Below are positions 47,798 through 58,563 of a DNA stretch of 64,000 nt, piece by piece. Position 1 is the stretch's first letter. Each line of letters begins with the position of its first letter. A program made the translations under genes and the position numbers. The stretch covers positions 1,922,001-1,986,000 of the forward strand of contig JAJSPD010000001.1 in the NCBI GenBank assembly GCA_021307315.1, written 5' to 3'. The notes under the pieces were generated by a model. That model saw only the letters and a program-made list of their open reading frames with translations, did not search any database and had not been told where the DNA came from. This DNA is from Bisporella sp. PMI_857. Taxonomy: Eukaryota; Ascomycota; Leotiomycetes; Helotiales; Helotiaceae.

Positions 47798-49275
47798 TTA
47801 TTCCCGTTCCACCCATTCTACAACCTTCAGATCTAGGTGGTTCGTGTCCATCAGCTGCTTCAGGGCTGTAAATGCCTTGCTCTTGGTCATAGAATCGGCA
47901 GGGTTGCTGTCGCCATCGATCCACCTGACTTCCGTGATTTCTCTGCGTTCGTATGATTGACGGAGGCACATGATATCAATCATAAAGCGTTTCTCTTGAG
48001 TAGCACCCAACCTGACAAGACACTCATAAAGAGACTTGGAGTCCGTACCGAGAATTAGAAGTAAATCGATCTTTAGCACTAGTTCAATCGTAGCTTTTAG
48101 CGTAGCACCAATATCGAATCCATGGCCCATTGCGTAGAGCTCGAAAGCTTAGAACGCTTCTTATTACTCTTTTGCACTTAACTGAGGACCAGTGGATAAC
48201 GTTAGCTTTCTGTGCTGCGTCTGCTAATACTACAACGTAGCCTATTTGTTGTCACGGCACGTAGGATAAGAGCAACGGCTCAAAGTAATACGGGTAAGAA
48301 TCGAGGTCGAGAGGAGCGTATATGAGTCTTTTTATTGAATTGTCGATCTTATTAAAAGGGTATCAATGGAAGCTCGTGCTGTACGCAAGGTCTGCCCTAT
48401 TGCAGTGGTTCGGGGAGGATGTATTGGCTTGATTGTAATACAAATTAGGAGTTTTACCCTTTCATCGACGACTAAGTTATGACATAAGGTTATGGCCTAT
48501 ACCTTACGGGTGGGCTACACCACCAATTCTCAACAGATCTGCTATTAAAGGCGTTTATTAAGGGTTGTTACGTCGTTCTTGTCGGGATCAGTCACCTGGG
48601 CAGCAAAGGATAGGTCGAAAGAAGCTTCTGGTTGGCACACAGAAGCTATATAAGCCCCTTTAGCCCGTTGAGCGACGTATTGTTCCTTTGTCGACAATTT
48701 GAAGTCGTTGCGGTCCGTAAAGCGTATAGTGCAGCGTCGAATTTGATTGGTTGGTGGACTGTAAAGTACTCACGTTCCTTTGCAAAGAATCAAGCTTTCT
48801 CGGGTTGTTCCTGTTCGGCCCTTGCAAATGCTTCATCCGCGAGGAATAGAGTATCGTCGGTTTGAAGGCCGACTAGACCGAAGCTATTCTCATTGTGCCA
48901 CAGTAAGCAAAGGTCGTAAGTCGAAGGGTTCATGTGCAATTTTTTGACGTAGTGGTTGTGATAAGTTTTGAGCCAGTGGTCACCGGCTCCGGGAACGCTA
49001 TACAAAGGCTTGACGACCTTTAGAACCGAACCTTTTTCAATGCTTAGCTCGAGGCCGAGCTCGTGGGGTAGCTTGATATAGAAATCACGGTTCAGCTTCG
49101 TGATCGATTGAACGTAAGCCTACGAAATATCTCTCAAATACAGCTTAGTACTTGGGCTTTGCAATACAGCTGCAATACAAAGGATCAAGCAGCTTTGTCC
49201 AGCTCTGTCGTATCGAGGTCCATAACGGTTGTTCCGACGCCTCTTTTTCTTGTAGAATACCAAGCTGTAGCCGTG
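47798..49275 (-). pseudogene. Ty1/copia pol remnant (reverse transcriptase and RNase H part)
   Basis: The 3' half of a copia-type pol on the minus strand, decayed. From about 49275 downward: CLILCIAAVLQSPSTKLYLRDIS, then TAG where Gln is expected, AYVQSITKLNRDFYIKLP, LYSVPGAGDHWLKTYHNHYVK, GLVGLQTDDTLFLADEAF, then a stop-ridden middle with FAKEREYFTVHQPIKFD and VTDPDKNDV-like pieces. The RNase H end follows: VIHWSSVKCKRVIRSVL, LILGTDSKSLYECL, IDGDSNPADSMTKSKA. At least two frame changes and several stops make it non-functional. Integrase and gag parts are not present. Confidence 0.85.
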
Positions 49276-49439
49276 CGCAAAGTGCTATATTTGCGACGGG
49301 TTCGTACAGAAGTGGGAACTTGGCTGGGAGCGGGTGAGTTAGTGGCCTGGAAAGCGCGCAGCTTGTAGTGCGCTGGAAACTGGTAGTGTTGATGTAATCG
49401 CGCTAGAAGCAGTGGTGTCCTCTTCTTGACGTAAAGTAA

Positions 49440-50470
49440 CTTCTGTGTGAATAGAAGGCTGGCTGCAGGGGACTCGCACTGACAAATCTGGTGCGAGAGT
49501 AGAGCTCGGGGAATGGCAATGCGTGGCTTTTAGTTGTAGCCTGGCTGCTGAGCCGGCTCGCCAAAGCCGAGCTATTTCTGCTTTGTGGGGAGAAGGCCAG
49601 CCCAGCTTTGGTCGAAAAGGGCACTCGATAGCATCTGCTGGGTGAGGGCCGTGGCAGTGTATGCACTGAGGGGGGCACTGGTGGGGCGTGTGAGAAGCGG
49701 GCTGTGTGTGAGTCTTTTAAGTGCTCGATCGAGCCGCAAAGACGACAGCGGAGAGGGCGAGCGCAAAAACGCTTGTTATGCCAAAGAAAGCATCGGCTGC
49801 ATTGGACGAAATTGACCTTGTTTTTTTGGAAAGAGTCTAGAAGTTGCTCCGCAGCTGAACAAAATTAATGACTTAGGAAATAAGAAAGACGAGCTTATTC
49901 TAACTATTCAAGAAGTCGGGTAGTTGTAGTCAGCCGATTGGCTTTCTTTGGTTTGTTCGACGTATGCTGGAGATAACCCGAGAGAAGATGTAAAAGCTTG
50001 TAACAAAGCTTCAGTTGTAACGGGTATGCTTGTTACGGAAGTTCCGTTTAGGCTGGTGTAGGCTTTAAGGACCAAAGTGAGCTTATAGCTTTTAAGGTTT
50101 TGTGCTTCTTCGGCAGAACAGTTTCCGTCCGCAAGGAAAAGAATTTGGATTTCTTAGATCCGCGTAACTAAAGTAGTTCACGTAGCAAAGGAAGTTGGGC
50201 AAAGAGCAAGTCCGGAGTTAACAGTCTGTACTTCACGAATTTACTTTTAGAAGCCAGCTTTCTGTAAAATGTCGTGCACAGCGTAGCTTGAGAGTTATCG
50301 GTACAGGTGGGAAGAGTGTAAGCGAACAAAAAGTCGGCTATCTGAAAGTTCTTGTTTCGAAGAGGGTTTCAGGGACTTTCGGGTAGCTGTTGACGAAGTA
50401 GATGCATTTGCAGCTGCAGTTTTTGTTACGCTGGCATAGGTCGGTTCAGGGTTGAAGGCAGTTTTGCTGG
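49440..50470 (-). pseudogene. Fragment of Tad1/I-type LINE ORF1 (gag-like)
   Basis: On the minus strand from about 50470: AFNPEPTYASVTKTAAANAS, SDSRLFVRLHSSHLYR, SYAVHDILQKAGF, VQTVNSGLALCPTSFAT, then three Cys/His knuckles at about 49.83-49.6 kb (CSRCFLWHNKRFC, CRLCGSIEHLKDSH, CIHCHGPHPADAIEC), then KLGWPSPHKAEIARLWRA. This is the layout of fungal LINE ORF1 proteins. Stops and frame changes interrupt it, and no ORF2 follows, because copia sequence takes over below 49.3 kb. It is a different, older family from the LINE at 58.4-63.9 kb. Confidence 0.75.
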
Positions 50471-51145
50471 CAGGTGCTTTTGTGCTGTGTGGTAATTAAT
50501 CTCATTTATACCAGCATTAAGAGTCGTAAGCAAAGCTCGATTGCCAAACGCGTTGACGGGATCACCTTTAGCAAGATCGAGGGTGGGTAAATTTGGTCAA
50601 TGAGAGCGGCCAAATTCGAAGGTTGAGAAATATAGGAAGGAGGTCAACCGATCCGTAGTACTCTGGCCGAAAGCTTAAGTCTTGCAGCCATTGCACGAAT
50701 TGCGGGCTGTTATCCTCGTTACGGACTCGCATATTCAACCGTAAACGCAATACTCGAAATCGATACCAAAGCGGTAAGCGCTGCAAAGAAGCCGTAACTA
50801 TATCAGCTCGAGACCTGTTAAGCACCACAGGTAATATCTGTGCAAAATCTCCTCTTAAGATTACGGGTACGCCTCCAAACAAAACATCGTCATCCGTAGA
50901 CTTCAAATCGCAAACAGCTGATGAACTACTTGAAAGCAGAACTTGTGTTGCATAAGCACTTCATCCCATATAATCAAATCGACCTGAGCCAGCTCTCTGG
51001 CATCCGCCGAATTCTTAGCAATCCCACTTACGGAGTCCTCGTGTAAAGCAAAAGGGATCTTAAAGCGAGAATGAGAAGTACGGCCATCCGGAAGTAACAA
51101 AGTTGCAATACTCGTAGAAGCTACACATAGAAATGTTTTGCCTTG

Positions 51146-51267
51146 GTGTCAGGTTCCGTACTGGTATATGTAGTAGGATAAGCTTTCTGACATGCGACGT
51201 CGGATATTGTACCTTTTTGGCCCGCTTAGTGCTGTGGTAAAGCTTATCAACCCTAGCATCTGACACT
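51146..51267. mobile_element. 122-bp MITE with 3-bp duplication, inside the Helitron helicase
   Basis: Begins GTGTCAGG and ends CTGACAC, with inverted ends, and has AAGCTTA-type subterminal repeats. Flanked by TTG on both sides (51143-51145 and 51268-51270). Removing it with one TTG joins the helicase reading frame between YRGQ and GKTFLCVAST, which confirms the boundaries. A 3-bp duplication suggests a PIF/Harbinger-type source, but that is inference. Confidence 0.75.
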
Positions 51268-51288
51268 TGGCCTCGATAAAAGTGATAA

Positions 51289-53474
51289 CCGATATCCCTG
51301 TTCAAAACCCCACCCTAACCAAAACCGCATGTGATCTACCAAACTAATCAATCACAAAACAATTAATAATAAATCAACCACAAATTGTATTGTATTGAAA
51401 ATAGGCTCATTTGATTCAGAAAAACTTGTTCTATTATTACTCCAAAGGAAAAGCTCATGTATAGCGTGAAGGGCGCTTGATTTCTCTTCCAGCTCGATTG
51501 CGCGTAACCATTCCCGATGTAGCTTCTACCTCCTCCACTGCTTGAATAGGTGCTTTGATTAGTGATTCTGAAGTAGTAGAAGCTTTAACAGAAGATTTTT
51601 GAAGGTTTGGCATCTCAGAAGAAGCTAGAATAGGTGCAGGAGCTATAGAAACCAGCTCCTTAGCAGGTGTTTTTGATCGCAGAGAATTCTGGCTCATATT
51701 CTCTTTCCGCAACTGAGATTCAGCAAGCTTAGCTTGCCTCTCTTCTGCTTTTTGCTCTTTCATTGCTTTATTAGTAGCAATACGAACCTTTCGATCAAGT
51801 TTAGCTTGTTCTATTCCTTGTTGTTCTTCTTCTTTTTGGGCTTGATAGTCAAGAGCTTTGGCGACTTTAGTAGGTGACCATATTGTAGTTCCAGTATTAG
51901 GCTCGCCACTTAAATCAAGCTTTCCACCCCTTTTTCGCTTTGCCTTTTCAGTAATAAGTGCTTGTAAAAGGCCTTGATTCACATGCTCTGCAATATCAGC
52001 TCGTGTAGTGGCGATATGTAAGCCTTTCAACAGTTTTGATATGTATTCGATACCGAGATTCTGTGTAGCTAATTTCTCAGCTGCACGTATTGCTCTTGTA
52101 TTTGTAGGTGTTCGAATCATATTGATTGCTTTTTCGGCTTGTATTGTCTTCTTGCGAGTGACAATAGGAATCAATTTGGATCGATCGATCGGCCAAATAC
52201 CAGGTTTCTCAAAGGCATGAAGGATATTCTTTTCAGTAAATACTTCATCAAAAGCACTTTTGAATACTTTGAAGAACAATCCTTTTGTAATAGTAGTAAA
52301 GCCTGAGCTTTCTGCAATAATCTTATCGATTCTTACAGAGTACGCCGTAGCAAGAGGACCGAACAAACCAACATCAAGAGGTTGCAATCTATGCGTAGAA
52401 TGTGGTGGCAAAACCAATACAATAATGCGAGCTTGATTAGCCCATTTGATAAATTCGAGATTCACATGGCTAGAATGGCCATCTACTATCAATAGACGTT
52501 TCGCTCGCAAATCAGCTGGCCGAGTATGTCGATCGAACACGTGCTTCAACCATTCTAAGCCCATCATATTACTACTCCAGCCATTTTCGGAAGAGCTGAA
52601 ATAAGTATTCGAATCCTTATCAACGTCTTGAACCCAACTAGTTCGAAGTTCGTGATTAGTTCCTTTGTAAATTAAGAGAGAAGGAATAGCGTGGCCACTT
52701 GCGGAAACACAGGCTACGCAAGTAATAAATTCTCGATTGCCGTCTTGACGATTTCGCATGCCTTGAAGCTTATTTGTAGCTTCAATACTCATGACTCTTT
52801 TAGACATTTGGCCGATGCCTATAAGGAATCCTTTCTCATCAACATTATATATATTTTCGGGTATAATGTTGTGTTTTTCGATTGCGTGGTGCATCTAAGA
52901 AATGCAACTAATCAGACTCTTAAATAACATAAAAATTAATATTTAATCAACCACAAATTAAATTAACTTACATGGTCATAAAATAAGTTAAATAGAGTTT
53001 CATTTTCAGCTGCTACTCTTTTATTGTCGATATTGCGCAGATAGGCCGATCTAAGTTCAGTCGAATGCCTGCGTACAAATCCTCCAACCCAGTTCTTTCC
53101 TACAGGCTGGCCACGTAGCTCTTCTGCAAGGTTTTTGACGATTCTAGCTGTTGGAGGCATTTGGCGCAGGCTTAAATAATTGATCCTATCAACCAAAACT
53201 TGCTCTGCAGCAGCTGTAAGGCACTGGTGTGTTTTCGAGTTCGCAACAGCTTTATGTTCTATAATTCCCTTCATTCTATTCCTGATCGACGTAGGGTCCA
53301 CTCCAAAAGCTTTTGCTGCCTGGTTAGCATTCTTATGCCTCCCTGATTCGATAGAACCAATCGCCTTGTCAATAGCACTCGATTTGCTGTAGATAGCCAT
53401 TTTTGAAGTTGTTGTGTGATCATTCATTAGTGTGCGGTTTTGGTTAGGGTGGGGTTTTGGTGCGGGACCTCGGT
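51289..53474 (-). mobile_element. pogo-family DNA transposon, apparently complete
   Basis: 2186 bp, with inverted ends that begin ACCGA and contain a perfect 27-bp inner block starting CAAAACCCCACCC. The outer 15 bp match less well (6 mismatches in about 42). Flanked by TA on each side (51287-51288 and 53475-53476), the pogo/Tc1 target. It encodes one intact transposase. It sits in the Helitron helicase, immediately next to the CAAAG duplication of the neighbouring LTR. Removing both restores the frame KTFLCKALYHFYRGQ. Confidence 0.88.
51455..53427 (-). CDS. pogo-type DDE transposase, intact frame
   Basis: The transposase of the surrounding element. Two exons: 53427-52972 and 52894-51455, with a 77-nt intron (GTAAGT...CTGATTAG...CTTAG); about 631 residues, or 622 if the second ATG at 53400 is used. 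N-terminal helix-turn-helix (AIGSIESGRHKNANQAAKAF) and CENP-B-like DNA-binding part (PPTARIVKNLAEELRGQPVG, WVGGFVRRH). The DDE core has Asp in NVDEKGFLIG, Asp in LLIVDGHSSH, and Asp in HRLQPLDVGLFGPL, the third acidic residue of the pogo DDD triad. A long charged C-terminal tail (EEEQQGIEQAKLDRK and similar) may be a coiled coil. No stop or frameshift was seen, so it may still be active. Confidence 0.9.
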
Positions 53475-53481
53475 TACAAAG

Positions 53482-53712
53482 TGTTGGTATAAAGTCATGT
53501 GAACGCTCCATGACGCACAGGCCACCACCTGAATGTATTTAAGTTCTCGCTCGTAGGACGTAACTTAGAACAATCAAGAACAAGTCAACCACCTACAACG
53601 AGCATATATAGCACTGCGCTGAGATCGCGGTGCTACGTGCCCCGTGGGTAACCGACTTAAGCTATTGCAAGTCATCAATACGAAGAAGGTATCACAGAGA
53701 GTTATACCAACA
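53482..53712 (-). repeat. Solo LTR related to family C, inside the Helitron helicase
   Basis: 231 bp with ends TGTTGGTATAA and TTATACCAACA (inverted), flanked by CAAAG on both sides (53477-53481 and 53713-53717). The sequence aligns with the family C LTR at 9692-10122 in reverse orientation. It lies in the Helitron helicase just after Walker A and touches the pogo element. Confidence 0.87.
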
Positions 53713-56246
53713 CAAAGCTTTGCACAAAAAAGTCTTGCCAGTATCTCCAGCACCTTGCAAAAAGAAATAGGCGGTTTGCGGGTCAGAGGTGATGGCATCC
53801 GTAATAGTCCGAAAGCAAAAGTCTTGATCAACGCTGAATCTCGCTCGCATCTCTTCCAAAAGCTCGTTTTCGCGTGCATAGCTAACTTGCTTATTATCCT
53901 CTAAAACATAACGGCTCCAATCCCAGTTTACGGAAAGCAAGCCGAAGTCTGTCAGGCTTTGTAAAAGTCTGCAATATTAAGTTGGATACAATATAGGCTG
54001 TAGTTATACTAAAAGCCAGCCAAAAGCGTTGGCCAGTTGCGATCCTGGCCGAGCCTGTAAAGAAGATCAGCACAAAAAGAATCTCGGAATTAGTTCCAAA
54101 TTTCTACCGGATTAGCAATACTTGCGGTTCGTAAGCCGATAATAAATAAAGCCCGTAAACCACATGCGAGCATAAACAAAGCTGCTTCCGTAAAGCACTG
54201 GAGCCACTCCTGGTCATTTTCAGCAATTCCGCGAGCAATGCAAGCAGCATGATAAAGTGAATGCTGAACGCTATCAACTATGTATAAGTCGTCAAAAGAA
54301 GTCGGCCCCTCGAACCGTGGTAAGTAACAGCCGTAAATAAAAAAGGTCACCTGCAACGGGGCTGCAATAATATAAACGGCCAATAGCAAAACCTTTGAGT
54401 CGAGGTTTCCAACGACTACTCTTGTTCCACACAAAATAAGAAAAGAACCCGAATAAAGGTACTGGCGAGCATCCGGACGATTTCTGCAATAGTCGAAATA
54501 GGCCATAAGCATTGTACGGGCATTTGTGCTCTTACAGCTAGCTGCTCGCCCGTAAGAGTGTCAAAGAAGTATACCACTTGTTGATCCTTTAATAAACCGC
54601 AAGTGGCTTTACAGGTGGCTACTCCTAATGGCCTTTGAATTCAAATAGGCGATTAAACGATTCAATAGTACTAACATACCGACCTCGCACATAACGGGTG
54701 GTTTCATCTTGATTTTCGACCTTGACTGTAGCGTGGTCAGACCCTTTGTAAACATACTTGTTGATATACTTAATAGCTTTTACCGTCGCACAAAGCCTGA
54801 CGTTAATATGGCTACAATACTTCTACAACAAATACGGGTTGTAAGGAACCACCCAGCGGTTATCAAGAACGACCTCTTCGGTTGGTGCACCTGGTTTACG
54901 GACCGAAAATGTTCGATTATTATTTCTCTGGCGATACTCGGAATATTCGTCTTCTTTAACAACAGTAGCTGGTCGAAAAGATTTAGATAAGCGTTTAAAG
55001 CACTGTAAAAGGCCGTTATTTCCTTTGCGGACTATACACGGCGATGACAGATTATCAACACCGCAAAGGCCATATATCATATGAGTTAATACCAAAACCG
55101 TAAGCTCACCGGTAGGATCCTAAGAAAGATCTGGAAGTTCGGCGCAAATCACTTGGTCAATTAGCTCTGGACGATCATACCGAAACGACGGGTCTAAAAA
55201 CACCAAAATATGAACATGAGGCAAGCCATGCTTTTGATATTCAAGTGTGTAAACGTGTCCTTTATGCCCGCCTTTTCTGATATCCTTAAGCAACTCTTTC
55301 TTTTTAATGTTAAACACGCGAGTTATCAAATCAGGACGATCCGTTGGTGCTTGCCCTGGAAGAAGATTATCCGTAATTTCGGGCCAGTGTGGATTAGCCG
55401 TAATCGCAACAAAAAAATCAGGGCGGCCGAAATAGCGTACAATAGCCATAGAATCTTGATATAAACTCTGCATCGCACGCTAACTTCCCGTGTAGGAAGC
55501 CAGAAGGATAACCTTACGGCCGATATCAGCTGCAGAAGTGTCACTATCCGGAAGGATATCGCCAGCCGTAAGCATGTCTTGTACACCGTTATACACGTCC
55601 GCGCGGAGTTGTTTCTGGTTATTACGAATCCAAAACAAAGCAGTAGACTCGCAAGAAACAAAGCTATCAATAATAAACTGCTGGGCAAGCCAGCCAGCGT
55701 AAAACAAATGCGAGAACTCTCCGTTACGGACGTGTAAACGAAACCTGTAAAACGCCAGCTGTTCTAGCCTCGTGTTATTCCGAGAATGATGACCTTGGCG
55801 AAGCTGCAACCCAAAATGCCACCCATTATCGCCATTAGGAAACAAAATCACATAGTGAAGAGGCATATAAGCAGGGTGTGTAACGTTAATTCTCGACAGC
55901 CGTGAAGTATCTTGACCGTTTGAACGGGTTGCAAGAAAAATATCTCGGGAACTGGCACGCTATACTCGTCAGGAATAATACCTGCAAGCCCGTTAGCCGT
56001 AGGTAGATTCTTGCAGCGGCGATCAGGCCCGGTTTCTAGCACAATTCGCATTTGTAGGTTAAGAATAATCCGTAAGTCCGCCGGTAAATGTTGATCTGCT
56101 AGCCGATCTGCCGCAGTTTTGTAGATAGAAATAAATGGGTTGCAAGCCATTAATATAGAGTGAAGCTCCGACAGAATAGCACGGTTTAGCCGTGGGTGAG
56201 ACGTAGCTCGAGCATCCGTTGCAAATTGCGGGTCGTAAAAAAACCC

Positions 56247-56418
56247 TGTCACGGTACCGACCCTGGTCGGGCACGTGACCTACTGCCGAGCCGCTAGGGC
56301 TCCCTCGTGTATATATAGCTTGCTCTCCTCGAGCTCCTCTTCCTTCCTCAGCTATAGATTCTCGTATGATACCACCGTTGCCCTCTGTATCTGTAGATCC
56401 ACAGCGCGTGTCGTGACA
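56247..56418 (+). repeat. Solo LTR, family D, inside the Helitron Rep region
   Basis: 172 bp from TGTCACGGTACCGACC to GTGTCGTGACA, with inverted ends TGTCACG/CGTGACA and a TATA-like GTATATATAGC. Flanked by AACCC on both sides (56242-56246 and 56419-56423). Taking it out closes the Helitron frame as YFLGFFYDPQFATDA. A related start (TGTCACGTGGCCCGG) occurs at 57.6 kb. Confidence 0.85.
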
Positions 56419-57197
56419 AACCCGAGAAAATAACAGTAATGCAGAGCCAACCGGCCGTTAAGGGCCCTGTAAATGATATAGGTCGCCATGTATTTGAAAC
56501 AATTGTATTCCTCCGCTCCTGATATCAATCCGTTCGTTTCGATGGTAGTTTACAGACGTAAAAGCTAAAGCGTTATTGTAAGCCCGTATGTTTTTACGGA
56601 ACGCCTGCGAGATAGGATCAGACCCTTAATACAAACGCTTTAACGAAGCTGGGATATCCGTAAGAACAAGCAATTCGGCGTCACCCTTTTTGTAGCACTT
56701 CTTAAACAGTCTATCTGGAGATGCATCTCCAGGGAAATAAAGTGCAGGGCAAAACTCGCACAGACCGTAAATGACCCGCAAAAATAGGGAGCCTCGGCCT
56801 TGAGCTTGGATATCCAGCCAAAAGGGCGGTTCCTAAGATCAATCAAACGATTAAGGGCTTGTTGTGTTTGGACTGGTGGAAACGGGTTTTGCGGCTCTGC
56901 AAAAGGATCAGGACTTCTTTGCGGCCCAACTGTGGCAGACGGTTGTTCTATAACCCGTAAATCGTCATCTAACGTCTCGAGTCTTTTTAATGCTTGTATA
57001 TCGCCGTCCCGCAATTCACGTTCCTTCTTTATTGGTATGTCGTTTTCAATATCCTCGTGTATTGCTATTGAAGGAAGGACCAAACGAGCACGCTTTCGAG
57101 GCCGAGCTATAGCAATTTCGGGTTGTACATATGCACTACGGTCCACAAAGGAGTTCCGGCGAGTTCTCGTTGCCTGCAAATAGTACCAGTTAGCCAA

Positions 57198-58181
57198 TTC
57201 CTAACAAAAAACAAATAGAAAAAAAAACACTTTGCACGCGGAACAGGTTTTGTATAGAGCGCTATTTCTGCTGACAGCAAAACAGGACAACGCTTTCCAT
57301 ACTTTATAGCAAGTGCAAAAATAACGGGGAGAAGAATTCATCGCGTAGATAATACAATAAACACGTAAGTACAACAATTCAGCAAGGTTAAAAAGGTTAC
57401 GGGTATAAAAAGTTAGGGTTTACGCGCCTGTTACGGACCTCAAGGATTTTATGGGGTCACGTGGCCCGGAAAACTTGCCAAAAGTCTTAGGAGATTTCGT
57501 AGTATATATAGACGAGGTTCAGGCTTCTCGCAAGCTCGAAGGAGATACCTCGTAAGTAGCCTCGCCCCGACGTGCCGCCTCGGGCTCGGACGGTCCAGAG
57601 AAATTTTGATGGGGTGTCACGTGGCCCGGAAAACTTGGCGAAAAGTCATGGGAGATTTCGTAGTATATATAGATAAAGATAAGATATAGAAGAAAGATAG
57701 ATAGATATAGATATAGAAGAAGAAGAAGTTGTTGGCGAGCTTTGTAGCTTGTTGGGTATAGCGTAAGGGGGTCCAGAGCCGCAAATGTGGCTGCGGAAAT
57801 GAGCTTGCGCCACATTGAAGATGCCTTCACAAAATCGAGAGAAAGCGTTTTCGAGGGGTGTCGGGAGTTCTTTAGCTTTACAGCTTTTGGTTCTAGGTCG
57901 AGGGCTTGCGTAATGCCCTGGAAAAGGCTTTGTGCCTCTGTTGTACGGTGTTCTGCTCTTTTGAGGCCGTACTAAGGCGTGTTGGAAGGAAAGGGCCTCT
58001 TTTTCGGGCGGTTGGCGCTGTGCCGGAGGCTACAGGGTCTCCCGTCATGCCGGAGGTCAGTAGAGATAAAAAGAAGTAAATAGAGGTGGATCGGGTAGTA
58101 AATTGGGTGGTGCGATGAAGATTCTCGAAATAGGTTCTAAGCCACGGTCTACAAAGTAGGTGTGGGCGTGACCCATAGTTC
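57198..58181. repeat. Repeated LTR-like promoter segment and debris
   Basis: Two direct copies of a segment of about 63 bp lie at about 57451-57513 and 57608-57673. Both read GTCACGTGGCCCGGAAAACT at the start and TAGTATATATAGA at the end, so each carries a TATA-like box. The second starts TGTCACGTGG like an LTR and is followed by a (GAAGAT/AGATAT)n purine-rich run. A plus-strand frame at 57787-57975 may be decayed internal retrotransposon DNA. From about 58110 the sequence matches the family B LTR. Confidence 0.6.
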
Positions 58182-58353
58182 TGTCAGAAATAGGGGTATT
58201 AGGCTAGAGGATCTGCAAGGGTATCACGGCGATAGAATACAGGCTTGTAGGAGCGTTACGGATGATGATATTATCTACAGTTCTAAGTCGTAAATATGTG
58301 TGTGACAGAGAATTTCAAGCTCCTTGGCCTACTTACATAAGCCGATTCCTGAC
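58182..58353. repeat. Solo LTR, family A copy 3, inside a family B LTR remnant
   Basis: 172 bp, TGTCAGAAATAGGGG to CCGATTCCTGACA, same orientation as copy 1, with one short internal deletion relative to it. The flanking pentamers are AGTTC and AATTC (4 of 5 match), so the duplication has aged. The flanks on both sides (TCTACAAAGTAGGTGTGGGC before, CACGTGACTTTGAT after) belong to a family B LTR like 47249-47439. Confidence 0.82.
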
Positions 58354-58563
58354 AAATTCACATGCTCCAGCGAATCACGTGACTTTGATCGTTTGCATTC
58401 GCACTATATTTAATCTTCATATTGCGTACGAATTTACCCATATATAGCCTGCGACGGCAGTGGATAGGATTCGGAGAACTAGACTCGGACTTAGAACTTT
58501 TGGAGAATACCGACGCTGAAGTGGAGGGTACCTGAAGCGGTAGCGGTGCGGAGGAAATACAGC

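Larger units (their letters stand above)
50490..57140 (-). mobile_element. Degenerate Helitron with four nested insertions
   Basis: A rolling-circle transposon remnant on the minus strand. In order: N-terminal region (about 57140-56430; FGWISKLKAEAPYFCG, then DIPASLKRLY), the Rep part (56250-54820; YDPQFATDARA, LPHVHILVFL as the HUH motif at about 55215, VVPYNPYLL), a linker (54512-54090; MLMAYFDYCRNRPDARQYLY), and the Pif1-type helicase (53940-50490; Walker A QGAGDTGKTF near 53740, DLIIWDE near 50960, GDFAQILPVV near 50850). Stops and frame changes are frequent. Insertions inside it: LTR 56247-56418, LTR 53482-53712, pogo 51289-53474 and MITE 51146-51267. Helitron termini (5' TC, 3' hairpin-CTRR) could not be fixed. 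The low-coordinate side runs into LINE debris. Confidence 0.85.

Noticed and set aside
57519..57830. 103-codon minus-strand frame in the LTR-like repeat
   Set aside because: Its Tyr/Ile/Leu run is the complement of a purine-rich simple repeat; no homology seen.
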